DNA of 64,000 nt, from assembly GCA_902802305.1 (NCBI GenBank), contig CADCLG010000005.1, forward strand, positions 62,001 through 126,000, read 5' to 3'. Position 1 is the first letter of the stretch; each line of letters starts with the position of its first letter. Positions 58,699 through 64,000 of the stretch are shown here, one piece after another. A program made the translations under genes and the position numbers. The notes below the pieces were generated by a model. It was not told the origin of the DNA. It was given only the letters and a program-made list of their open reading frames with translations, and did not search any database. Source of the DNA: an uncultured Spirochaetaceae bacterium. GTDB lineage: Bacteria > Spirochaetota > Spirochaetia > Treponematales > Treponemataceae.

Positions 58699-58985
58699 AA
58701 TCCAAAATCCTCCTTATGACAAGCATTATCTTCTAAATTTGAATCTCTGGCAAAGAGCTTGTCTGCATCAGAATCACTAAGAAGCCAGTCGGAGTTCTTT
58801 TTACGCCAGGAGGAAATTGTCTCAAGAAACATTTCTTTTTTATCAAAATGATTTTTCTGGTTTGCTCCATTAATATAGGCAACCATTTTTCCATGTCTGG
58901 TAATTTGAATTTCTTCACCACTTTCGGCAAGATGTAAAAAAAGAGGAAGCTTATTTTTTGCTTCGCCAACAGAAACCTGTTTCAT
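58695..58985 (-). CDS. Phd/YefM-family antitoxin, VapB-type partner
   Basis: This 96-residue antitoxin of the Phd/YefM family is expected to bind its promoter with its N-terminal domain and neutralise the PIN toxin with its C-terminal half. The family start is MKQVSVGEAKNKLPLFLHLA, followed by GEEIQITRHGKMVAYI. The C-terminal part (SSWRKKNSDWLLSDSDADKL onward) is acidic and probably unfolded without the toxin. A promoter with operator-like direct repeats lies immediately upstream, consistent with autoregulation. Confidence 0.9.
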   Translation of the reverse strand: MKQVSVGEAKNKLPLFLHLAESGEEIQITRHGKMVAYINGANQKNHFDKKEMFLETISSWRKKNSDWLLSDSDADKLFARDSNLEDNACHKEDFGL

Positions 58986-59001
58986 AAGTTATTCCCTTAT
59001 T

Positions 59002-59031
59002 TTAGCCAAATATTTATTTTATTAGCTAAAT
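59002..59031. promoter_or_regulatory. Direct-repeat operator of the toxin-antitoxin promoter
   Basis: TTAGCCAAAT (59002-59011) and TTAGCTAAAT (59022-59031) are 20 bases apart start to start, about two helical turns, just downstream of and touching the -10 of the antitoxin promoter. Their placement is what an antitoxin autorepression site would need. Confidence 0.5.
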
Positions 59032-59058
59032 TATAAAATAGACTGAGGCCAAAGTCAA
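59030..59058 (-). promoter_or_regulatory. Promoter of the toxin-antitoxin operon
   Basis: On the minus strand TTGACT (59058-59053) and a perfect TATAAT (59035-59030) are separated by 17 bases. The site is about 45 bases before the antitoxin ATG. Confidence 0.8.
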
Positions 59059-59188
59059 TTGTATAAATTGAAAAAAACATAGACTGACGACGCTCAAAAA
59101 GTTACCGTGCCAAAAGGCTACCATTGGCAAAAAGGGGCTAAGAGAATATACTTTAAAAACCAATCTTCATAAAGCATAAGGAATAAAA

Positions 59189-60253
59189 ATGGATAAAGAC
59201 TGGTCAGAAAAAAACAAAAAGATGCAGACGCTGATTTCTAAGGAAGTGACTTTTGCAGAGGGAATAAAAGTTCTTCTTGAACTGCGTGGCGAGCTTTTTA
59301 AGCAGATAACTTCTATTGTAAAAACCTTTCCATCTGTGGCTTTTTATCAGCTGCCCTTTGGTACAGGAGAAGGCAATCAACATGCAACGCTTGCCTGGTC
59401 GCTCTGGCATATTTTTCGCATTGAAGATATTGTGGTGCATACGCTGATTTTGAAGGATGAACAAGTTCTTTTTAGGGATGATTGGAGCGGCAAAACTAAG
59501 AGTCCGGTTATCACAACTGGTAACGAGCTTGACGGCGACGCGATGATTGAGTTTTCTAAAGCGCTGGATATTAAAGCAAGTTATGAATATTGCAAGGCTG
59601 TGATGGAAGCGACAAATGAAATGCTGGTGGGATTGCAGTTTGAGGATTTGAAGAAAACTTTTACTGACGAGGATAAAGAAAGGCTTACCACCAGCAAGTG
59701 TGTGAGCAACGACAATAGTTCCGCCTGGCTGATTGATTACTGGTGCGGTAAAAACATCAAAGGATTAATTCAAATGCCTTTGTCCCGCCACTGGATTATG
59801 CATGTGGAAGCGATGAGGCGCATTAAAAATAAGCTGTGCCAGCAGGCAAAAAAGGGCGTAGACCAGATTGCCTATTGCGGGCTTTCCTGCGCTCATTGTT
59901 TTTTGACTGCATGGTGCGGTTTCTGCAGGACAATTTATAACACCTGTTCTTTTGCAACCTGCTCGCCGAATGGAGTTTGTCCTAACACAGCCTGCTGCAA
60001 AGAAAAAGGTCTGGACGGCTGCTACGAATGCAGCGAGCTTTATGATTGCAAAAAAGGCTTTTACTCGCTGGGGAAGGATACAAATGCTATAAGGGCAATG
60101 GCTCTCTTTATCAAAAAGTATGGCAAAAAAGAATTGCTTTGGGTGTTGGATAAGCTGCATTCAAAAAAGAAGTTTGAAAAAATCCAGGAAGTTCTTGGCG
60201 AGCAAATAGACGAGGGCTTAAAGATTCTAGAAGAATGGAGAATAAAACAATGA
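59189..60253 (+). CDS. DinB-like protein fused to a Cys-rich DUF3795-type domain
   Basis: This 354-residue protein has two parts. Residues of about 1-215 resemble the DinB/YfiT helical-bundle family, with a putative metal-binding region (ATLAWSLWHIFRIEDIVVHT) and LSRHWIMHVEAMRRI. Residues of about 225-300 are rich in Cys: YCGLSCAHCFLTAWCGFC, CSFATCSPNGVCPNTACC, and GCYECSELYDCKKGF. This suggests a zinc or cluster-binding module such as DUF3795. AAGGA lies upstream of the ATG. The stop overlaps the next start by 4 bases, so it shares an operon with the acetyltransferase genes. The enzymatic activity is unknown; DinB-fold proteins often handle thiol transfer. Confidence 0.75.
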   Translation: MDKDWSEKNKKMQTLISKEVTFAEGIKVLLELRGELFKQITSIVKTFPSVAFYQLPFGTGEGNQHATLAWSLWHIFRIEDIVVHTLILKDEQVLFRDDWSGKTKSPVITTGNELDGDAMIEFSKALDIKASYEYCKAVMEATNEMLVGLQFEDLKKTFTDEDKERLTTSKCVSNDNSSAWLIDYWCGKNIKGLIQMPLSRHWIMHVEAMRRIKNKLCQQAKKGVDQIAYCGLSCAHCFLTAWCGFCRTIYNTCSFATCSPNGVCPNTACCKEKGLDGCYECSELYDCKKGFYSLGKDTNAIRAMALFIKKYGKKELLWVLDKLHSKKKFEKIQEVLGEQIDEGLKILEEWRIKQ

Positions 60254-60669
60254 TAAAAATAGAATACGTGAAATCAAAGGATAAAGACTTTTGGTACAGT
60301 CTGGATAAGCATCTGCCGGAAAAAGAGTTTGAAAATAAGGTTGCCAATAAGCAAGGCTACGTACTTTTTGCAGATGATAAACCTGTTGGACTTTTACGCT
60401 ATAATTTGTTTTGGGATAACACTCCTTTTTGCACAATGCTTTTTATAGAATGGCAGGAACAGCACAAAGGCTACGGAAAACAATTGCTGAAGCATTGGGA
60501 AGAGGATATGAAGGCTCAGGGCTACGGTATGGTTTTAACTTCAACCCAAGTTGATGAAACAGCCCAGCACTTTTATAGAAAAAATGGCTACAAAGATTGC
60601 GGCAGTCTTGTAATGAATATTCCGGGCTATGAACAACCAATGGAAATGTTTTTGAGCAAGGGGTTATAA
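60250..60669 (+). CDS. GNAT-family N-acetyltransferase
   Basis: This 139-residue acetyl-CoA-dependent acetyltransferase has the acetyl-CoA binding region EWQEQHKGYGKQLLKHWEED (QxxGxG/A type), then TSTQVDETAQHFYRKNGYKD, the usual GNAT ending. The start at 60250 (MIKIEYVKS) is preferred over 60235 because GGAG lies 9 bases upstream and the ATG overlaps the preceding stop (ATGA). The substrate is unknown. Confidence 0.88.
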   Translation: MIKIEYVKSKDKDFWYSLDKHLPEKEFENKVANKQGYVLFADDKPVGLLRYNLFWDNTPFCTMLFIEWQEQHKGYGKQLLKHWEEDMKAQGYGMVLTSTQVDETAQHFYRKNGYKDCGSLVMNIPGYEQPMEMFLSKGL

Positions 60670-60672
60670 AAT

Positions 60673-61179
60673 ATGAACATGAAATTGCGACCATATAAAG
60701 CCGAAGATTCTCAAATTATTTGCAGCTGGGTAAAGGATGAAAAAACTTTGTTCCAGTGGTCGGCAGATAGAATCGGAAAGTTTCCTTTGCAGGGAAATGA
60801 ATTAAATGAAAATTACGCAGAGAGAAAAGCCGGCCTGGATTTTTTCCCGCTCACAGCAGTTGATGAAAAGGAAAATGTAATTGGGCACCTCTTTGTTTTA
60901 ATTCCTGATGAGAACGTGAAGACGACAGTGCGTTTTGGTTTTGTAATTGTCTCGCCTGAAGTCAGGGGAAAAGGATATGGTAAGAAAATGCTGGAGCTTG
61001 CAATTGAATATGCAAAGAAGGAATTGAAGGCTACAAAAGTAACGCTTGGAGTTTTTGCAAATAATCCAAAGGCGCGGGTTTGTTATGAGGCTGTGGGCTT
61101 TAAGCCTTTTAGTAAAAGAGTGATAAATATTCTTGGTGCTGACTGGGAATGTATTGATATGGAATTAGAGTTGAAATAA
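60673..61179 (+). CDS. GNAT-family N-acetyltransferase, RimJ/RimL-like
   Basis: This 168-residue acetyltransferase starts MKLRPYKAEDSQIICSWVKD, a form seen in the RimJ/RimL branch. It contains the acetyl-CoA loop VSPEVRGKGYGKKMLELAIE and ends with VFANNPKARVCYEAVGFKPF. It begins three bases after the previous gene and is probably co-transcribed. The substrate (a protein N-terminus or a small amine) is unknown. Confidence 0.88.
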   Translation: MNMKLRPYKAEDSQIICSWVKDEKTLFQWSADRIGKFPLQGNELNENYAERKAGLDFFPLTAVDEKENVIGHLFVLIPDENVKTTVRFGFVIVSPEVRGKGYGKKMLELAIEYAKKELKATKVTLGVFANNPKARVCYEAVGFKPFSKRVINILGADWECIDMELELK

Positions 61180-61195
61180 AAAAGCACAAGGGTAT

Positions 61196-61350
61196 GGAGC
61201 CACGCCGAAGGCGGCCACCGCAGGAAACGGTGGTTGAGCTTGGCGAAACTACCGTTTTCGAGGAGGCTGGAGGTAGGTGCGAAGCACCGTACGGAATGGC
61301 GGAACACCCGACTGGCTCGAAGCGTAGCGGCGAGCCTGATGCGCCCGGGA
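61196..61350. repeat. GC-rich multi-hairpin element (REP-like)
   Basis: This stretch is much richer in GC than the flanking AT-rich DNA and contains four clean hairpins in about 135 bases: GCC/GGC (61204-61212), CCACCG/CGGTGG (61215-61233), GGTGC/GCACC (61276-61288) and GGCTCG/CGAGCC (61314-61336). The middle part (GGTTGAGCTTGGCGAAACTA) resembles the palindromic intergenic repeats common in many bacterial genomes. No gene is supported here: the frame starting at 61234 reads through only because the region lacks stops. Mobility or function is unknown. Confidence 0.65.
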
Positions 61351-61356
61351 GAAAAA

Positions 61357-61878
61357 ATGACTATAAAGGAACTGGACTACAAAAAATATAAGGGCCAAAA
61401 ATATCAGGCGGAAATTCTTTCGGACAGATATCTTTCTATTGAACCTGTAGGCCAAGGTTTTTCCATTAAGTGGGAGATGAGTGAAGAGCCTCTTAGAATG
61501 ACGCTTAATGAAGATTTGCTGTCGGACTGGCTTGAAGAGCCTGTTGCTTACGGTGCTTTTGAAGGCGACAAGCTTATTGGCATGGTTGAAGGATTCTTAG
61601 AAAAATGGAACAACCGGTTTAGGATTGCGAATATCTGCGTGTTTGACCAGGCTAACAGAAGAAGCGGGATTGGCACAAAACTCATGGAGACTATCTTAAA
61701 GACTGCTGAAAAAAGTGGAGCCAGAATGGTGGTGCTCGAAACTCAAACCTTTAACTTTAAGGCAATTTCATTTTATAAAAAACACGGATTTGAGATTATT
61801 GGCTTTGACAGGTATGCCTACTCCAACCGCGGGCCGGAAGAACATAACATGCGGGTGGAGATGGGGAAGATGATGTGA
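61357..61878 (+). CDS. GNAT-family N-acetyltransferase
   Basis: This 173-residue acetyltransferase carries the acetyl-CoA binding segment ANRRSGIGTKLMETILKTAE, followed by VLETQTFNFKAISFYKKHGF, a typical GNAT end. The N-terminal half (MTIKELDYKKYKGQKYQAEI) lacks similarity I can name; the overall layout resembles streptothricin/aminoglycoside-type acetyltransferases, but no specific substrate is claimed. The start at 61357 is set by GGGAG 6-7 bases upstream; the longer frame from 61234 would translate the GC-rich repeat and is rejected. Confidence 0.85.
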   Translation: MTIKELDYKKYKGQKYQAEILSDRYLSIEPVGQGFSIKWEMSEEPLRMTLNEDLLSDWLEEPVAYGAFEGDKLIGMVEGFLEKWNNRFRIANICVFDQANRRSGIGTKLMETILKTAEKSGARMVVLETQTFNFKAISFYKKHGFEIIGFDRYAYSNRGPEEHNMRVEMGKMM

Positions 61879-62150
61879 TGCACGCTTTGTGATATAAAAA
61901 TTTGTGCAAGGAAATTTTAGACAGAGATTGAAGGTCGAATTTATATGTAAATTTCCCCAAAAATGAGGATTTCTTGAAGTAATGAGACAGAACTCCTCAA
62001 AGAAAATCATATAATTCGGCTAATTTTGCAAAAATATATGCTTTTATCTGATGAAATCTTTCTTTTTCAAACTAGCACCCCCCGACAATCCCCTCTGTCT
62101 TTCTATCCTCACTTACTGCACAAAATCAAAAATTCTGCTACTGTAAAACC
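61879..62150. other. 272-base intergenic region without a recognised gene
   Basis: No convincing ORF, RNA gene or promoter is seen. It contains a short inverted repeat (GGAAATTT near 61911 with AAATTTCC near 61950) and another of 6 bp (TGAGGA with TCCTCA, around 61964-62002). The following gene has no clear ribosome site. Confidence 0.5.
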
Positions 62151-62486
62151 ATGGAACTTGCGGAAAAAATCTATGCGGCGGTACGCCTTATCCCTCGCGG
62201 AAAAGTTGCGACATATTCTCAGATTGCAGCGCTCGCCGGAAATTGTAATCTCCGCCGCTACGTTGGAAATGCTTTGCACAAAAATCCCAGCAATGAAGTT
62301 ACGCCCTGCCACCGTGTGGTAAATGCCAAAGGTTTTTGTTCCGGAAGCTTTGCCTTTGGTGGACCTGGAGTTCAGCAGGAAAAGCTTGAAGCCGAGGGAG
62401 TTCTTTTTGTAGATGGGCACGTTGATATGATGCGTTTTGAAATTACTCCGGATGATTTTGAGATGATGAGAGCGGGCTTGGTCTAG
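62151..62486 (+). CDS. MGMT-family DNA alkyltransferase, short form
   Basis: This 111-residue protein is the C-terminal, DNA-binding/active-site domain of O6-alkylguanine-DNA alkyltransferase alone. It shows LIPRGKVATYSQIAALAG, RRYVGNAL and the active-site motif TPCHRVVNAKG, with the acceptor Cys kept. Alkyltransferase-like (ATL) proteins of similar length usually have Trp in place of that Cys, so this one may be a true alkyl acceptor. It lies 10 bases upstream of a DNA glycosylase gene, implying a joint DNA repair unit. Confidence 0.88.
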   Translation: MELAEKIYAAVRLIPRGKVATYSQIAALAGNCNLRRYVGNALHKNPSNEVTPCHRVVNAKGFCSGSFAFGGPGVQQEKLEAEGVLFVDGHVDMMRFEITPDDFEMMRAGLV

Positions 62487-62496
62487 GTATAAACTG

Positions 62497-63039
62497 ATGA
62501 TAGAAAAAGTTGATTCACAAAATATAATTCATCAAATCCCGCCGGTCTGGGACTCAGAAAGCGAAGTTCTGATTCTTGGCACCATGCCTTCGCCCAAGAG
62601 TCGGGAAGCCGGATTTTTCTATATGCATCCTCAAAACAGATTCTGGAAGGTGCTTCCGGCAGTTTTTGGAGAGGCTTTGTGCTGTCCCAACAATTCACCT
62701 GACCGCGAGGCTGCAATCCTGGAACGACGCGATTTTCTTCTGCGACATCATATTGCCCTTTGGGATGTTCTTGCCAGCTGCGATATTTCCGGTGCCGCAG
62801 ATTCTTCTATTAAAAATGCCAGACCTAACGACTTTGACGAAATCTTAGGTCATTCAAAAATCAAACGGGTTTTCTGTACAGGAAAAACAGCCTGGTCACT
62901 CTGGAAAAAAACTTGTGCAGAAAAATATGAAGAGCGTTACCAGCTGACTGTTGAATGCCTGCCTAGTACCAGTCCTGCAAATGCCGCCTGCAACCTCGAA
63001 AAATTGATTGAGGCTTATAAAGTGATTGCAATTGGCTAA
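62497..63039 (+). CDS. Uracil-DNA-glycosylase-superfamily enzyme, hypoxanthine-DNA glycosylase-like
   Basis: This 180-residue base-excision repair glycosylase resembles the family 6 (HDG, deoxyinosine-removing) branch. The catalytic-region motif is LILGTMPSPKSREAGFFYMH followed by PQNRFWKVL. The second conserved loop is CLPSTSPANAACNLE near the C-terminus, and the IALWDVLASCDISGAADSSI stretch is typical. It likely removes deaminated adenine (hypoxanthine) from DNA, though specificity is inferred from family. It follows the alkyltransferase gene closely and is convergent with the next acetyltransferase. Confidence 0.88.
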   Translation: MIEKVDSQNIIHQIPPVWDSESEVLILGTMPSPKSREAGFFYMHPQNRFWKVLPAVFGEALCCPNNSPDREAAILERRDFLLRHHIALWDVLASCDISGAADSSIKNARPNDFDEILGHSKIKRVFCTGKTAWSLWKKTCAEKYEERYQLTVECLPSTSPANAACNLEKLIEAYKVIAIG

Positions 63040-63041
63040 AG

Positions 63042-63677
63042 TTAAAGTTTTTTTCTCATAACATAAGACTGGTCTGCCTGCTCAACAACTTCAAAGCCGG
63101 CTTTTTCGTACATGTGCATTGGTCCTGTAAAGGCCATGCCCATATAGCCGCCGTCTTTTACTGGATAGGCTTCTACATACTTAAAACCTTCGGCCTTGGC
63201 ATCTTCGCAGACACGCTGCAAGAGCATAGAAGCAATTCCTTTTCCACGGTATTCAGGAGCAACTTCAAAACAAACAATGGCTTTTACTTCTCCCGGACCG
63301 CTGCAGTTTGTGGGCGCCTGATCTTCCGGCGGAGTATGAAGATCAAACTCTCCGGTGCGGTAATAATTTAATCTGTCATTTGCATTGCACCAGCCAACCG
63401 ACAGACCTTTATCAAAAACAAGGTAGCCCTGAATTTCTCCGGCCGCAACCATTCTCTCGGCAGATTCACGCAGGGCTCTTACCCAACCTTCAAATCCATT
63501 GCCGTATTCTTCTGCTTTTTGATAGAGTTCAACCTTCATTCTTTCTTTGCTTAAATTAAAGGCGTTGCAAAAACACGGGGCGAAAGGCGAGCCGTCGGAA
63601 AATGCCCTGTTATCAAAAAAATCAAAATAATCTTTTGCCAGGGCGGGTGTAAGTTTTTTTATTTCGAATGTGTTCAT
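63042..63677 (-). CDS. GNAT-family N-acetyltransferase
   Basis: This 211-residue acetyltransferase starts MNTFEIKKLTPALAKDYFDF. The acetyl-CoA loop is FEVAPEYRGKGIASMLLQRV and the end is PMHMYEKAGFEVVEQADQSY. A Cys-containing segment (SPFAPCFCNAF) near residue 35 resembles a GNAT subfamily in which FxxCxCNxW-like motifs are common. The start at ATG 63677 replaces an upstream in-frame TTG at 63698. A TATAAT-like sequence lies directly upstream, so the mRNA may have a very short leader. The substrate is unknown. Confidence 0.87.
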   Translation of the reverse strand: MNTFEIKKLTPALAKDYFDFFDNRAFSDGSPFAPCFCNAFNLSKERMKVELYQKAEEYGNGFEGWVRALRESAERMVAAGEIQGYLVFDKGLSVGWCNANDRLNYYRTGEFDLHTPPEDQAPTNCSGPGEVKAIVCFEVAPEYRGKGIASMLLQRVCEDAKAEGFKYVEAYPVKDGGYMGMAFTGPMHMYEKAGFEVVEQADQSYVMRKKL

Positions 63678-63730
63678 AAGAAATATTATATGGGGCAAGT
63701 GGGGATTTGTAAATTATGGAATAAATGTCA

Positions 63731-64000
63731 TCAAACCACTAGTTTTTTCATTTCTTCTATCGTCACAACTTTTAGCTTTGTGAGATTCTGGATGTATTCT
63801 TCTGATTTTTTATAATCTTCGAACAGGGAGTCTATACAGTCTGAAATCCAGAATAAATTGTAGCCGCGGTTAAAGGCATCCATTGTTGTCATGCGCACAC
63901 AAACATCACCAGAAAAGCCAGCAATAAATAATGTGTCGATTTTGTCCTGCTGCAAAACTTCATCCAGTTTTGTTTCATAAAAGCTTGAAAAACGTTTTTT
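63731..64000 (-). CDS. Isochorismatase-family cysteine hydrolase (5' part beyond right edge)
   Basis: The frame is open to base 64000 and shows the C-terminal part of a cysteine hydrolase: KRFSSFYETKLDEVLQQDKI, then the catalytic-Cys region IAGFSGDVCVRMTTMDAFNR. Nicotinamidases, isochorismatases and ureidoacrylate hydrolases share this fold, and the missing N-terminus is needed to choose. It ends at two successive TGA codons. It precedes the acetyltransferase gene by about 50 bases on the same strand. Confidence 0.85.
   Translation of the reverse strand, partial: KKRFSSFYETKLDEVLQQDKIDTLFIAGFSGDVCVRMTTMDAFNRGYNLFWISDCIDSLFEDYKKSEEYIQNLTKLKVVTIEEMKKLVV

Noticed and set aside
61196-61350. Integron attC-type recombination site
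   Set aside because: One GTTGAGC matches the loose core pattern, but no paired second core, no repeated cassettes with the same site and no integrase are present.
61234-61356. N-terminal extension of the third acetyltransferase
   Set aside because: It translates the GC-rich hairpin element; the ATG at 61357 has a proper ribosome site and fits the family.
61768-62010. Minus-strand ORF of 80 codons
   Set aside because: It is partly antisense to the acetyltransferase gene and shows no family features or ribosome site.

Overview
The window is a low-GC, gene-dense chromosomal segment that most likely comes from a spirochaete of the Treponema group. The signs are: many exported proteins with short spirochaete-style lipoboxes, a short alanyl-tRNA synthetase without the C-terminal oligomerisation domain, groES away from groEL, a TAXI-type TRAP transporter operon, and the order groES / TPR lipoprotein / nusB / SurA-like protein / alaS, which from memory matches the groES-alaS neighbourhood of Treponema pallidum. 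Species cannot be named from the sequence alone. No rRNA, tRNA, CRISPR array, transposase or integrase was seen.

Region 1 (1-35415, all minus strand) is the most unusual part. Reading in the direction of transcription it holds: an outer-membrane-barrel-like protein with a degenerate transglutaminase-like domain and TPRs (33475-35415); a paralogue with an intact Cys/His transglutaminase-like site and a C-terminal membrane helix (31052-33466); a 9431-residue lipoprotein built from six super-repeats of about 1110-1280 residues followed by about ten shorter Ig-like repeats and a C-terminal membrane helix (2742-31037); a small exported FecR-like protein (2215-2625); and a CHASE2-type class III nucleotide cyclase that runs off the left edge (1-2134). 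A sigma70-like promoter precedes the first gene, another precedes the FecR-like gene, and a terminator-like hairpin separates that gene from the cyclase. I read this as one envelope-associated system joining a giant surface or periplasmic fibre to cyclic-nucleotide signalling. That functional link is inference.

Region 2 (35545-42829, plus strand) has an orphan DNA methyltransferase, an S4-less RsuA-family pseudouridine synthase, a small lipoprotein, a Bax-inhibitor-1 family membrane protein, a TAXI TRAP transporter operon (receptor, DUF1850 protein, fused permease) and groES. Region 3 (42889-52334, mostly minus) is housekeeping: TPR lipoprotein, nusB, SurA-like chaperone, alaS, then (plus strand) a DTW-domain tRNA modification gene, then a GH3 enzyme, trxB and a LUD-domain protein.

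Region 4 (52508-58224, plus strand) contains two MATE transporters, the first apparently broken by an internal frame-shifting deletion, a chemoreceptor with a six-helix membrane module, and a nucleoside phosphorylase. Region 5 (58261-64000) looks accessory: a VapBC-type toxin-antitoxin pair with a clear promoter and operator-like direct repeats, a DinB/Cys-rich fusion protein, four GNAT acetyltransferases, a GC-rich REP-like hairpin element, a short alkyltransferase-like gene beside a hypoxanthine/uracil-DNA glycosylase, and a partial isochorismatase-family hydrolase at the right edge. No gene-free stretch exceeds 300 bases; the longest, 61879-62150, holds only short inverted repeats and no recognisable gene.
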